NCBI RefSeq assembly: GCF_041380015.1
Contig: NZ_CP159978.1
DNA length: 64,000 bases
DNA from: Buchananella felis
GTDB lineage: Bacteria > Actinomycetota > Actinomycetes > Actinomycetales > Actinomycetaceae
Strand: one strand, 5' to 3'
The notes under the pieces were generated by a model. That model was given only the letters and a program-made list of their open reading frames with translations, was not told where the DNA came from and did not search any database. Shown piece after piece: positions 42,703-51,525 of this stretch. The position numbers were made by a program, and so were the translations under genes. Position 1 is the first letter of the stretch. Every line of letters begins with the position of its first letter.

Positions 42703-43572
42703 TTACTCGCTTCGCGCGGGCTGCCCCGCCCCACCTTGGTCCCTTGCCTCCCCTGTCTTGCCGGCGGCGTGCCGTCCGCCCGGGCGCGCCTGCGCGGCCA
42801 CGGCGAGGAAGCGGCCCCGGCGTTCCTCCACCAGCAGCGGGATCCCGAATGCGGTGGAAAGGTGCTCGGAGGTCAGCACCTGCGCCACCGGACCGGAGGC
42901 GGCCACGCGCCCCTCGCGCAGCAGGAGCGCGTGGGTGGTGCCCGGCGGGATCTCTTCCACGTGGTGGGTGACGATCACCATCGCCGGGGCGCCGGCGAAG
43001 GAGGCCAGCTCGTTCAGGGCGCTCAGCAGCTGCTCGCGCCCGCCCAGGTCCAGGCCGGTGGCCGGCTCGTCGAGCACCAGCAGCTCCGGGTCGGGCATGA
43101 GAGCCCGGGCGATGCACACCCGCTGCTTCTCCCCCGTGGAGAGCGTGAAGAAGGCGCGCTCGGCCAGCGCGGAGATGCCCAGTACCTCCAGCAGGTCGCG
43201 GGCCCGGTTGACGTCCAGCTCCTCGACCTCGGAGTGCGTCCGGCCGGTGGAACCGAATGCCCCGTTGATGACCACGTTGAGCACCCGGTCGCCCGGCACG
43301 ATCGCGTTGATCATGGCGGAGGAGACGAAGCCGATGCGGCTGCGCAGCTCCCACACGTCCACCGCGCCCAACCGCTGCCCCAGCACCTCGACGGTGCCCG
43401 CAGAGGGGTGCTCGCGCGCGGCGAGCATGCGCATGATGGTGGTCTTGCCGGCCCCGTTGGGGCCGAGCACCACCCAGCGTTCGCCCTCACGGACCTCCCA
43501 GTTCACCCCGCGCAGGATCGGATTGCGTGCGCGGGTGAAATCGACATTGACGAGCCGCAGGACGTTTGCCAT
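42703..43572 (-). CDS. Stand-alone ABC transporter ATP-binding protein
   Basis: A 289-aa ATPase with Walker A LGPNGAGKTT, signature LSTGEKQRVCIARAL (S-T-G-E instead of SGGE), Walker B LLVLDEPATGLD and H-loop VTHHVEEIPPG. The VTHHVEEIPPG motif and sequence order resemble the ModF/YlmA group of ATPases lacking a cognate permease. The C-terminal 30 residues (Arg/Gly-rich) are probably disordered. TACAAT (complement of 43579-43584) ends 6 nt before the ATG, indicating a leaderless operon promoter. The function is unknown. Confidence 0.88.
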   Translation of the reverse strand: MANVLRLVNVDFTRARNPILRGVNWEVREGERWVVLGPNGAGKTTIMRMLAAREHPSAGTVEVLGQRLGAVDVWELRSRIGFVSSAMINAIVPGDRVLNVVINGAFGSTGRTHSEVEELDVNRARDLLEVLGISALAERAFFTLSTGEKQRVCIARALMPDPELLVLDEPATGLDLGGREQLLSALNELASFAGAPAMVIVTHHVEEIPPGTTHALLLREGRVAASGPVAQVLTSEHLSTAFGIPLLVEERRGRFLAVAAQARPGGRHAAGKTGEARDQGGAGQPARSE

Positions 43573-43578
43573 GCCGCA

Positions 43579-43584
43579 ATTGTA
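43579..43584 (-). promoter_or_regulatory. -10 hexamer TACAAT, leaderless promoter of the ABC-NfeD-SPFH operon
   Basis: TACAAT on the minus strand ends 6 nt before ATG 43572, and no Shine-Dalgarno is visible. Confidence 0.55.
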
Positions 43585-43651
43585 TCGGCGGACACGTTTT
43601 TGCTCTCGTCCCACTCTCATCCCCGTGGACGATATTTCCCCCCAGCGCTTG

Positions 43652-44863
43652 CTACTTGCCGGCCAGCACCCGCTCGTAGAGGTCCACGGTGCGCTTGGCG
43701 ATCGAGGTCCAGGCGAAGTGGTCCTCCGCCCGGCGCCTGCCCGCCTCACCCATCGCGGCGGCGAGCGGAGCGTCGTCCAGTACCCGCACCAGCGCGTCGG
43801 CCAGGTCGGCCTCGAAGGCAGCGGGGTCCACGGGCGTGCCGGTGCCGTCCTGCACCTGCTCGATCGGCACCAGCAGGCCGGTCTCGCCGTCGGCGATCAC
43901 CTCGGGGATGCCACCGGTCGCGGTACCCACCACGGGCAGGTGCACCGCCATGGCCTCCAGGTTCACGATCCCCAGGGGCTCGTAGACCGACGGCGTGACG
44001 AACACGTTCGCTGCGGTCATCACCGCGATCAGCTCCCGGCGCGGCAGCTTCTCCGCGATCCAGATGACGCCGGAGCGGTGCTGACGCAGGCCCTCCACCA
44101 GGCCCTCCACCTCGGCCTTGATCTCCGGGGTGTCGGGGGCGCCGGCGCAGAGGATCAGCTGCACGTCGTCGGGCAGCTTCTCCGCCGCGCGCAACAGGTG
44201 CGGCAGGCCCTTCTGGCGGGTGATACGCCCAACGAACACCACCGCGCGCCTGCTCGGGTCGATGCCCCACTTTTCGCGGGCCTGCGCCACGAACTCGGCG
44301 TCCTCGTCAGCCGGCAGGTTCCAGTCGGTCAGGTCGATGCCGTTGTGGATGACCTCCACCTTTGCCGGGTCAAGCTGCGGGTAGGCGCGCAGGATGTCCT
44401 GCCGCATGCCACCGGAGACCGCGATGATCCGGGCCGCGCCCTCGTAGGCGGTGCGCTCGGCCCAGGAGGAGACGCGGTAACCGCCACCCAGCTGCTCGGC
44501 CTTCCACGGGCGCAGCGGCTCGAGCGAGTGGGCGGAGATCACGTGCGGCACGTCGTTGAGCAGGTGCGCCCAGTGGCCGGCCATGTTGGCGTACCAGGTG
44601 TGCGAGTGCACCAGGTCGGTGCCCTCCACGTTCCCCGCCATGGCCAGGTCCACGCCCAGCGTCTTCAGGGCGGCGTTGGCGCTCGCCAGCTCGGCCGGGT
44701 CGCTGTAACCGGTCACCCCGGGCCCGCCATCGCGAGGGCCGTCGAAGGCGTGCACGCGCACGTCCACCAGCGGACGCAGTACCTTGGCCAGTTCCTCCAC
44801 GTGCACCCCCGCGCCCCCGTAGACGAAGGGCGGGTATTCGCGAGTGAGTAGGTCAACCCTCAT
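43652..44863 (-). CDS. glgA: Glycogen synthase / alpha-maltose-1-phosphate synthase (GT4)
   Basis: A 403-aa actinobacterial GT4 glycosyltransferase. N-terminal MRVDLLTREYPPFVYGGAGVHVEEL is the family opening. The donor-binding half contains VVFVGRITRQKGLPHLL and the C-terminal PSVYEPLGIVNLEAMAVHLPVVGTATGGIPEV (E-x7-E). In mycobacteria this clade (GlgM) makes maltose-1-phosphate from ADP-glucose. Which activity applies here cannot be read. ATG 44863 follows AGGAGA. It is divergent from glgC, which makes its ADP-glucose substrate; the starts are 122 bp apart. Confidence 0.93.
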   Translation of the reverse strand: MRVDLLTREYPPFVYGGAGVHVEELAKVLRPLVDVRVHAFDGPRDGGPGVTGYSDPAELASANAALKTLGVDLAMAGNVEGTDLVHSHTWYANMAGHWAHLLNDVPHVISAHSLEPLRPWKAEQLGGGYRVSSWAERTAYEGAARIIAVSGGMRQDILRAYPQLDPAKVEVIHNGIDLTDWNLPADEDAEFVAQAREKWGIDPSRRAVVFVGRITRQKGLPHLLRAAEKLPDDVQLILCAGAPDTPEIKAEVEGLVEGLRQHRSGVIWIAEKLPRRELIAVMTAANVFVTPSVYEPLGIVNLEAMAVHLPVVGTATGGIPEVIADGETGLLVPIEQVQDGTGTPVDPAAFEADLADALVRVLDDAPLAAAMGEAGRRRAEDHFAWTSIAKRTVDLYERVLAGK

Positions 44864-44972
44864 GGCTTCTCCTAGCGCCGTAGCAACCGAATGGCCTGAC
44901 CATACCGGAAGCGCACAGGCAAAATCTGGGAAATGAATACCCCAAACTGACAAATTTGCGGCTCAAGTTGCC

Positions 44973-44978
44973 TAGCAT
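44973..44978 (+). promoter_or_regulatory. -10 hexamer TAGCAT, leaderless promoter of glgC
   Basis: TAGCAT ends 7 nt before the ATG at 44986 in an AT-rich divergent region. There is no Shine-Dalgarno for glgC, supporting a leaderless transcript. Confidence 0.5.
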
Positions 44979-44985
44979 TTACCTC

Positions 44986-46230
44986 ATGCCAGCACACAAA
45001 GTTCTCGCAATCGTCCTAGCAGGTGGAGAGGGTAAGCGGCTCATGCCGCTGACCGACGACCGCGCCAAGCCGGCCGTGCCCTTCGGCGGCACCTACAGGC
45101 TCATCGACTTCGCGCTGTCCAACATCGTCAACTCCGGCTACCTCAAGGTGGTCGTGCTGACGCAGTACAAGTCTCACTCGCTGGACCGCCACATCGCCAA
45201 GGTGTGGCGCCTGTCCAACCTGTTTGCCAACTACATCGCGCCCGTCCCGGCCCAGCAGCGCAAGGGAAAGCACTGGTTCCTGGGTTCTGCCGACGCGATT
45301 TACCAGTCCATGAACATCATGGACGACGAGCGTCCGGACTACGTGCTGATCATCGGTGCGGACAACATCTACCGGATGGACTTCTCCCAGATGGTGGAGC
45401 ACCACATCGCCTCCGGCCTCGACCTGACCGTGGCGGGTATCCGCCAGCCGATCGAGCTGGCTGACCAGTTCGGCGTGATCGAGACCCGCCCGGAGGCGCC
45501 CGGCGTGATCCACCAGTTCGTTGAGAAGCCCACCTCCACCCCGGGGCTGCCGGACGACCCGAGCTCCGTGCTCGCCTCGATGGGTAACTACGTGTTCTCC
45601 GCCCAGGCGCTGCGCGAGGCCCTGAACATCGACGCGGCCGACGAGACCTCCAAGCACGACATGGGCGGCTCGATCGTCCCGTGGTTCGTGGAGCGCCAGG
45701 GTGCGGGCGTCTACGACTTCACCTTCAACGACGTCCCCGGTGCCACCGATCGCGACCGCAACTACTGGCGCGACGTTGGAACCATCGACGCCTACTACGA
45801 GGCGAACATGGACCTGATCAGCATCAACCCCGTGTTCAACCTCTACAACAGCGAGTGGCCGCTCTTTGCGGGCGTGGACCAGACGATCCCGCCGGCGAAG
45901 TTCGTTTACGGCTACAACGAGCGTCAGGGTCACGCCATCGACTCGATCGTCTCCCCCGGCGTGATCGTCTCCGGTGGCGAGGTGTTCTCTTCGATCCTCT
46001 CCCCGGGCGTGCGCGTGAACTCGTGGTCGTCGGTGCGCCACTCCGTCCTGATGGACGGGGTGAATGTGGGCCGCAACGCCACGGTTAACCGCGCGATCGT
46101 GGACAAGCACGTGGAGATCGGCGAGTACGCCACCGTCGGTATCGACCCCGCCCACGACCGCGCCCGCGGCTTCACGGTGACGGAGTCGGGGATCGTGGTG
46201 GTGCCTAAGGGCAGTATCGTTACGGCGTGA
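44986..46230 (+). CDS. glgC: Glucose-1-phosphate adenylyltransferase
   Basis: A 414-aa ADP-glucose pyrophosphorylase, committing glucose-1-phosphate to glycogen synthesis. N-terminal [25 protein letters not shown] is the nucleotidyl site. [25 protein letters not shown] and the substrate-binding VIHQFVEKP follow. A left-handed beta-helix C-terminus carries [12 protein letters not shown] 44986 ([14 protein letters not shown]) is chosen from the family N-terminus and the -10 position. Its stop overlaps the serB GTG. Confidence 0.95.
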   Translation: MPAHKVLAIVLAGGEGKRLMPLTDDRAKPAVPFGGTYRLIDFALSNIVNSGYLKVVVLTQYKSHSLDRHIAKVWRLSNLFANYIAPVPAQQRKGKHWFLGSADAIYQSMNIMDDERPDYVLIIGADNIYRMDFSQMVEHHIASGLDLTVAGIRQPIELADQFGVIETRPEAPGVIHQFVEKPTSTPGLPDDPSSVLASMGNYVFSAQALREALNIDAADETSKHDMGGSIVPWFVERQGAGVYDFTFNDVPGATDRDRNYWRDVGTIDAYYEANMDLISINPVFNLYNSEWPLFAGVDQTIPPAKFVYGYNERQGHAIDSIVSPGVIVSGGEVFSSILSPGVRVNSWSSVRHSVLMDGVNVGRNATVNRAIVDKHVEIGEYATVGIDPAHDRARGFTVTESGIVVVPKGSIVTA

Positions 46231-47351
46231 CCGACCTGTTCTCGGCGGGGGCGGTGCGGTGCATCGCCCCCGCTTCGCTTGCCGCCCGTATCGAAGCCCT
46301 GGCCGCCCTGCTCGCTGGGGCCGACTGGCCCGTGACCGCCACCCCGGTGCGGGTGGTGGGCGGCGCGCCGAGCGCCGCTATGGGGGCCGACGTTGCCGCC
46401 CGGCCCGTCCCTGCTGGTGCCGCCCGGCACGTGCCGGGCGTGGAGTGCGGGGCCGACGCTGCCGCACCCGCCTGTGGTGTTGGCGGCGCCGACCGCGTGC
46501 CTGCGCTCGCGCTGCCGCCGGAGCTGGCGGTGGTGGACCTGGCGCCGCAGCGGCGCCTGGAGGCGGCCGGCGGCGCCGGCGATCGGACCGGGGGCGCCGC
46601 ACCGTTCGCCGCCCCGAGCCTGCTCGCGGACCTGCCCTGGCCCCGCCGTGCCATGGAGGTGCTGGCGGCCTTCCCGCTGGCCGAGGCCGGGGGCTGCGAC
46701 CTAGTGCCGGTGCCGCCCGCGCAGCGCCCACCCTTGTTGGTGGTCTCCGATGTTGACTCCACCCTGATCGCCGAGGAGGTGATCGAGGAACTGGCCGACG
46801 CCGCCGGGACGCGCGCCGAGGTGGCCCGCATAACGGAAGCCGCCATGCGCGGCGAGCTGGACTTCGCCCAGTCGCTGGCCCAGCGCGTGGGGACCCTGGC
46901 CGGGGTGCCGGGCACGATCTTCGCCGAGGTCTCAGCGCGCATCACCCCGCGCCCATTCGCCCCCGAGCTGGTCGGGGCTTTGCACGCGCGCGGCGGCCGC
47001 TTCGGTGCCGTCTCCGGCGGCTTCATGGAGGTGCTCACGCCCCTGGGCGAGCAGCTGGGCCTGGACTACTGGGCCGCCAACACCCTGGAGGTGGCGGGCG
47101 GCGCCCTCACCGGGTGCACGGTGGGCGCGGTGGTGGACCGCGCGGCCAAGGCCACCATCCTGGCCGACTGGCTGGCGCGGGCCGGGCTCGGCTACTCCGT
47201 GGCGATGGGAGACGGCGCCAACGACCTGGACATGTTCGCCAGCTCCGACCTGTCCATCGCGCTGTGCGCCAAGCCGGCGGCGCGGGCCGGGGCCAACGTC
47301 GTCCTGACCATCCCCCACCTGGGGGCGGTCGCGGCCACGCTCTGGCGCTAG
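46227..47351 (+). CDS. serB: Phosphoserine phosphatase with a long N-terminal extension
   Basis: A 374-aa HAD-family phosphatase, the last step of serine synthesis. The catalytic domain starts near residue 170 with [16 protein letters not shown] (nucleophile D175, D177). [11 protein letters not shown] and GDGANDLDM follow. The N-terminal 165 residues would normally hold an ACT domain. Here they are Ala/Gly-rich, and residues of about 50-85 are encoded by two copies of the dispersed motif (46382-46408 and 46450-46475), so the region looks invaded by repeats. GTG 46227 overlaps the glgC stop by 4 bp. Confidence 0.9.
   Translation: MTDLFSAGAVRCIAPASLAARIEALAALLAGADWPVTATPVRVVGGAPSAAMGADVAARPVPAGAARHVPGVECGADAAAPACGVGGADRVPALALPPELAVVDLAPQRRLEAAGGAGDRTGGAAPFAAPSLLADLPWPRRAMEVLAAFPLAEAGGCDLVPVPPAQRPPLLVVSDVDSTLIAEEVIEELADAAGTRAEVARITEAAMRGELDFAQSLAQRVGTLAGVPGTIFAEVSARITPRPFAPELVGALHARGGRFGAVSGGFMEVLTPLGEQLGLDYWAANTLEVAGGALTGCTVGAVVDRAAKATILADWLARAGLGYSVAMGDGANDLDMFASSDLSIALCAKPAARAGANVVLTIPHLGAVAATLWR
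46382..46475. repeat. Two copies of the dispersed GGCCGACGTY motif inside serB
   Basis: GGGGCCGACGTTGCCGCCC at about 46382 and GGGGCCGACGCTGCCGCAC at about 46450 are in the same orientation and phase, encoding GADVAARP and GADAAAPA. Confidence 0.65.
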
Positions 47352-47385
47352 CACGGCGCGGCCTAAGAACGAAGCCGGGGGCGGC

Positions 47386-47874
47386 TCAGGCGCCGTGCTC
47401 TATGACCGTGAGCTGCGCGCCGGCGAAATCGGCCCAGGTGCCCTCGGCGGACAGCAGCAACGCGGTGCCGGTGGGCACGCCGAAGGCGATGGCAGCCGCC
47501 GCCGGGCAGGGCTCGGCCAGGGCGCGGCCAGCCCCGGAGATGGTGGGCTCGTGCCCCACCAGGATCACGCACTGCGCCTCCTCGGGCAGCTCGCGCACGA
47601 TGTCCAGGATGTCTCCCACCCCCGCGAAGTAGATGGCCTCATCCACGCGGGCCTGGGCGACCGTGAGCCGCTCGCTCATCAGGGCGTAGGTCTGCTGGGT
47701 GCGCTGGGCGCTGGAGACCAGCGCCAGGTCCACGCGCTCCACGTATGCGGAGACCCGCTTGCCCAGCTTCTTCGCGGCGTGCTCGCCCTTGCCGGTCAGG
47801 CACCGCTCGTGGTCCCCGTAGGGGCTGTCAAACTCGGCCTTGGCGTGGCGCACCAACAGAAGGGTCTTGCTCAT
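47386..47874 (-). CDS. sixA: SixA-type phosphohistidine phosphatase
   Basis: A 162-aa histidine phosphatase. The catalytic RHG-family motif is LLVRHAKAEF with His10. Also present are SSAQRTQQTYALM (second Arg) and VILVGHEPTISG with the second catalytic His. The small size matches SixA. TAGCCT (complement of 47882-47887) ends 7 nt before the ATG and there is no Shine-Dalgarno. It is convergent with serB. The substrate (protein phosphohistidine or a small metabolite) is not determined by sequence. Confidence 0.9.
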   Translation of the reverse strand: MSKTLLLVRHAKAEFDSPYGDHERCLTGKGEHAAKKLGKRVSAYVERVDLALVSSAQRTQQTYALMSERLTVAQARVDEAIYFAGVGDILDIVRELPEEAQCVILVGHEPTISGAGRALAEPCPAAAAIAFGVPTGTALLLSAEGTWADFAGAQLTVIEHGA

Positions 47875-47881
47875 GGCAGGC

Positions 47882-47887
47882 AGGCTA
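47882..47887 (-). promoter_or_regulatory. -10 hexamer TAGCCT, leaderless promoter of sixA
   Basis: TAGCCT on the minus strand ends 7 nt before ATG 47874. Confidence 0.5.
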
Positions 47888-47958
47888 CGCCGATTCACCC
47901 GCGCGGGGTAGAAGACACGGGGCCGCGCGCGCCGAGCAGGGGTGGTCCGGAAACGGGC

Positions 47959-47994
47959 GGTGGGGCGCCAGGATTGCGATCCTGACGCCCCACC
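47959..47994 (-). terminator. Terminator after fabI
   Basis: Arms 47959-47974 and 47979-47994 (16 bp, one mismatch) around a 4-nt loop, directly after the fabI stop on the minus strand. Confidence 0.8.
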
Positions 47995-48007
47995 TGGCGG
48001 GAAAGTC

Positions 48008-48775
48008 CTACTGCCCCAGGCAGTGCACGCCGCCGTCGACGTGAACGATCTCACCCGTGGTGGCCGGGAACCAGCCAGAGGCCAGGGCCACGACGGCCTT
48101 CGCGGCCGGCTCCGGGTCGGCCACGTCCCAGCCCAGCGGGGCGCGCTCGTTCCAGCGGGACTCCATCTCCTCGAAGCCCGGGATGGAGGTAGCGGCCGTG
48201 GTGCGGATCGGGCCGGCCGAGACCAGGTTGACGCGAACGCCCTCCGGCCCCAGGTCGCGGGCCAGGTAGCGCGCCACGGACTCGAAGGCGGCCTTGGCCA
48301 CGCCCATCCAGTCGTAGACAGGCCAGGCCACCGAGGCGTCGAAGGTCAGGCCAACGATGCCGGCCCCCGGCGCGAGCAGCTCGCGGCAGGCCACCGCCAG
48401 GCTCTTCAGGGAGAACGCGGAGGTCTCCACCGCCACGGCGACGTCGGCCCACTCGCCGGCCAGGAAGTTGCCGCCCATCACGGACTGCGGCGCGAAGCCG
48501 ATGGAGTGAACCACGGCGTCCAGGTGGGGCACGTGCTCGCGCAGGCGGCCGGCCAGCGCCTCCAGGTCCTCCTGGTTGGTGACGTCCAGGGGCACGATGG
48601 CGGGCTTGGTCGGCAGGCGCCGCGCCGCCAGCTCGGTCAGCTTCGCCGCCCGCCCGAAGGCGGTCAGTACCACGGTCGCGCCCTGCTCCTGGGCCAGGCG
48701 GGCCACGTGGAAGGCGATCGAGTTCTCACGCAGAACGCCGGTGACCAGCACGTTCTTGCCAGCAAGGATTCCCAT
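48008..48775 (-). CDS. fabI: Enoyl-[acyl-carrier-protein] reductase (NADH), InhA/FabI type
   Basis: A 255-aa short-chain dehydrogenase completing each fatty-acid elongation cycle. It has MGILAGKNVLVTGVLRENSIAFHVARLA (InhA-like cofactor loop), the HSIGFAPQ segment and the catalytic YDWMGVAKAAFESVARYLA (Tyr-x6-Lys). GPIRTTAATSIPGF forms the substrate-binding loop. GGAGAAGACAG precedes the ATG. It lies 24 bp after fabG, the gene order of the mycobacterial mabA-inhA pair. Confidence 0.94.
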   Translation of the reverse strand: MGILAGKNVLVTGVLRENSIAFHVARLAQEQGATVVLTAFGRAAKLTELAARRLPTKPAIVPLDVTNQEDLEALAGRLREHVPHLDAVVHSIGFAPQSVMGGNFLAGEWADVAVAVETSAFSLKSLAVACRELLAPGAGIVGLTFDASVAWPVYDWMGVAKAAFESVARYLARDLGPEGVRVNLVSAGPIRTTAATSIPGFEEMESRWNERAPLGWDVADPEPAAKAVVALASGWFPATTGEIVHVDGGVHCLGQ

Positions 48776-48799
48776 TTCTGTCTTCTCCTTTTGCGTCTC

Positions 48800-49513
48800 T
48801 CAGTGGCCCATGCCGATGCCGCCGTCCACCGGGAGAACCGCGCCGGTGATGTAGGCGGCCTGCGGGGAGGCCAGGAAGGTCACGGCGGACACGACGTCCT
48901 CCACCTGGCCAAAGCGGCCGGCGGGGATGCGCTTCTTGTAGTCCGCCACCAGCGCCTCTGGCAGCGCCTGGGTCATGGCCGTGTCGATAAAGCCGGGGGC
49001 CACCACGTTCGCCGTGATGCCACGCCCGCCCACCTCGCGGGTGATCGAGCGCACCAGGCCGATCATGCCGCTCTTCGCGGCGGCGTAGGCGACCTGGCCT
49101 GGAGAGCCCATGGTGCCCACCACGGAGGAGATGCCGATGATGCGGCCGGTGCGGGCGCGCACCATGCCGGTGATGGCGCGGCGGGCGGCTCGCTGCACGC
49201 CGGTCAGGTTGGTGGCCAGGACGTCGTCCCAGTCCTCCTCGCTCATGCGCATCAGCAGGGTGTCACGCGTGATGCCGGCGTTGGCCACCAGCACCGTCAC
49301 CGGGCCGTGGGCCTCCTCGGCAGCGGTGAAGGCGGCGTCCACGTCAGCTGCACAGGCCACCGAACCGGCCAGGTTCAGCGCGCCCTCCGGCCCCTTGCCG
49401 GAGCGGGAGAGGGTGGCCACGCGGTCGCCCGCGTCCAGGAACGCCTGCGCCACGGCAAAGCCGATCCCGGAGGAGGCACCGGTGATGAATACAGATCGCG
49501 GTTCATACGTCAT
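48800..49513 (-). CDS. fabG: 3-oxoacyl-[acyl-carrier-protein] reductase
   Basis: A 237-aa SDR enzyme reducing beta-ketoacyl-ACP. NADPH motif FITGASSGIGFAVA, VLVANAGITRDTLLMRMSEEDWDDVLATNL, catalytic Ser in ISSVVGTMG, and YAAAKSGMIGL (Tyr-x3-Lys). C-terminal ITGAVLPVDGGIGMGH. ATG 49513 follows GATGGAGAC. It heads the fabG-fabI operon. Confidence 0.94.
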   Translation of the reverse strand: MTYEPRSVFITGASSGIGFAVAQAFLDAGDRVATLSRSGKGPEGALNLAGSVACAADVDAAFTAAEEAHGPVTVLVANAGITRDTLLMRMSEEDWDDVLATNLTGVQRAARRAITGMVRARTGRIIGISSVVGTMGSPGQVAYAAAKSGMIGLVRSITREVGGRGITANVVAPGFIDTAMTQALPEALVADYKKRIPAGRFGQVEDVVSAVTFLASPQAAYITGAVLPVDGGIGMGH

Positions 49514-49711
49514 GTCTCCATCGTTCCAGCCACGGGCCGGGGGCGGACGTGCGCGAAACACCCAAAGCCCTCAACCTCGCTTGGAGCATTCCTCCAAAAC
49601 TAGGCGCACTTCCCGCGCTGCCCCGGCGCCACGTTGTGGATTCCCACACCGCAGACGGGGCCGCTCCCGCTGCGGGCCGGCGCAGCGTCGTCCCCCACTC
49701 GCCACCGGGAC

Positions 49712-51346
49712 TCAGGCCAGGTCAACCAGCTCCATGTAGTCATCGCTCCACAGGTCCTCGTCCCCGTCGGGCAGCAGGAGCACCCGGTCGGGCTGGAGGG
49801 CCTGCACGGCGCCCGGGTCGTGGGTCACCAGCACCACGGCGCCCTCGTAGGTGGCAAGCGCCCGCAGGATCTCCGCGCGAGAAGCGGGGTCCAGGTTGTT
49901 CGTGGGCTCGTCCAGCAGCAGCACGTTGGCCTGGCTCACCACCAAGGTGGCCAGCGCCAGGCGGGTCTTCTCGCCGCCGCTGAGCACCCCCGCGGGCTTG
50001 TCCGCGTCCGCGCCACTGAACAGGAAGGAGCCCAGGATGGAGCGCACGCCCGTGTCGTCCAGCTCGGGCGCGGCGCGGCGCAGGTTGTCCACCACCGACT
50101 CATCCGTGCGCAGGTTCTCGTGCTCCTGGGCGTAGTAGCCCAGCTTCAGGCCGTGGCCCGGCTCCACCTGCCCGGCGCTGGGCGCCTCCACCCCGGCCAG
50201 CAGCCGCAGCAGCGTGGTCTTGCCGGCACCGTTCAGACCCAGCACCACCACGCGCGAGCCCCGGTCGATCGCCAGGTCCACCCCGGAGAACACCTCCAGG
50301 GAGCCGTAGGACTTCGACAGGTGGCTGGCCGTGAGCGGCACCCGTCCGCACGGGGCCGGGGAGGGGAAGCGCAGGGCGGCCACCTTCTCCGCGCGGCGCT
50401 CCTCCCCCACGCTGGCCAGCAGCTCCTCGGCGCGGCGCAGCATCTGCTGGGCGGCCACGGCCTTGGTGGCCTTGGCCCGCATCTTCTCCCCCTGCGCCTT
50501 GAGCGCGGCGGCCTTCTTCTGGGCCACCGCGCGTTCGCGGGCGCGCCTGGCGTCGTCGTCCGCCTTCTGCTTCAGGTAGGCGTCCCAGCCCAGGTTGTAG
50601 ACGTCGATGACGCCGCGCTGGGCGTCCAGCGCGAAGACGTGGTTGACGGTCTCTCGCAGCAGCTCCACGTCGTGGCTGATGACCACCCACGCGCCCGGGA
50701 AGGTCTTGAGGTAGTCGCGCAGCCACACGATCGAGTCGTGGTCCAGGTGGTTCGTGGGCTCGTCCAGCAGCAGCGTGTCGGCGCCGCTGAACAGGATGCG
50801 CGCCAGCTCCACGCGGCGGCGCTGGCCACCACTCAGGGTGTGCAGGGGCTGGTCCAGCACGCGCGTGTCCAGCTTGAGAGCTGCGGTGATCCTGGCCGCC
50901 TCCGAGGCCGCCGCGTACCCGCCGGCCATCGTGAACTCGTGGTCCAGGCGGGTGTATCGCTCGATGGCCTTGGCCTGCTTGTCGCCCTCCTCGCTGGCCA
51001 TGGCCAGCTCGGCCTTGCGGATGCGCTGCAGCAGCTCATCGATGCCGCGCGCGGAGAGCACTCGGTCGCGCGCCAGCTGGTTCAGGTCACCGGTGCGCGG
51101 GTCCTGCGGCAGGTAACCGATCGTGCCGCGCCTGGTGATCTTGCCGCCGTAGGCGATGGCGCCGGTGTCCTCCTCGGTGGTGCCGGCGATCCCGGCCCCC
51201 TCGGCGAGCAGCTTGGTCAGCGTGGTCTTGCCCGCGCCGTTTCGCCCCACCAGGCCAATGCGCATCCCGGTGTCGATGCGGAAGTTGGCGCCGCTAAGGA
51301 GCTGGCGGTCGCCGATGGAGATGGAGACGTCCTGGGCAGTGATCAC
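49712..51346 (-). CDS. ABC-F family ATPase (ribosome-associated type)
   Basis: A 544-aa soluble protein with two ABC domains and no TM helices. The first has Walker A GRNGAGKTT, LSGGQRRRVELARIL and LLLDEPTNHLD. The inter-domain linker is rich in Lys/Arg/Ala coiled coil (DDDARRARERAVAQKKAAALKAQGEKMRAKATKA, the P-site tRNA interaction motif region). The second domain has GLNGAGKTT, LSGGEKTRLALATL and LLLDEPTNNLD. It acts on ribosomes by family. The GTG at 51346 is preceded at 8 nt by TAGCAT (complement of 51355-51360) without a Shine-Dalgarno. Translation factor versus antibiotic-protection roles cannot be separated. Confidence 0.92.
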   Translation of the reverse strand: MITAQDVSISIGDRQLLSGANFRIDTGMRIGLVGRNGAGKTTLTKLLAEGAGIAGTTEEDTGAIAYGGKITRRGTIGYLPQDPRTGDLNQLARDRVLSARGIDELLQRIRKAELAMASEEGDKQAKAIERYTRLDHEFTMAGGYAAASEAARITAALKLDTRVLDQPLHTLSGGQRRRVELARILFSGADTLLLDEPTNHLDHDSIVWLRDYLKTFPGAWVVISHDVELLRETVNHVFALDAQRGVIDVYNLGWDAYLKQKADDDARRARERAVAQKKAAALKAQGEKMRAKATKAVAAQQMLRRAEELLASVGEERRAEKVAALRFPSPAPCGRVPLTASHLSKSYGSLEVFSGVDLAIDRGSRVVVLGLNGAGKTTLLRLLAGVEAPSAGQVEPGHGLKLGYYAQEHENLRTDESVVDNLRRAAPELDDTGVRSILGSFLFSGADADKPAGVLSGGEKTRLALATLVVSQANVLLLDEPTNNLDPASRAEILRALATYEGAVVLVTHDPGAVQALQPDRVLLLPDGDEDLWSDDYMELVDLA

Positions 51347-51354
51347 GGGCAGCA

Positions 51355-51360
51355 ATGCTA
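51355..51360 (-). promoter_or_regulatory. -10 hexamer TAGCAT, leaderless promoter of the ABC-F gene
   Basis: TAGCAT on the minus strand ends 8 nt before GTG 51346. It is the same hexamer as at glgC. Confidence 0.45.
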
Positions 51361-51490
51361 TCGGGTGGGCGCCGTGCCCCCGCACAGCGGCCCACCCTGC
51401 GCAGCGCCCTGCGGTACGTAGTGGCCCACCTTGCGCGGCGCCCGCTTGGTGCCGCCCACCCGTTCTACACCTCCACCCACCCTCCACCTA

Positions 51491-51525
51491 TTGACTTTCG
51501 ATATACGCCTATCGATAATCGATAT
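51491..51525 (+). promoter_or_regulatory. Near-consensus promoter and dyad operator of the DUF2975-YozG operon
   Basis: TTGACT (51491-51496), exactly 17 bp, then GATAAT (51514-51519) and ATG 6 nt later at 51526. The -10 lies in dyad TATCGATAATCGATA (51510-51524), and a related CGATATA lies in the spacer (51499-51505). These are likely operators for the XRE repressor encoded second in the operon. It is the strongest promoter-like sequence seen in the window. Confidence 0.75.

Noticed and set aside
47351..47398. Terminator hairpin between serB and sixA
   Set aside because: The 9-bp arms (47351-47359 and 47390-47398) are separated by 30 nt and the second lies inside the sixA 3' end. Too weak to call.
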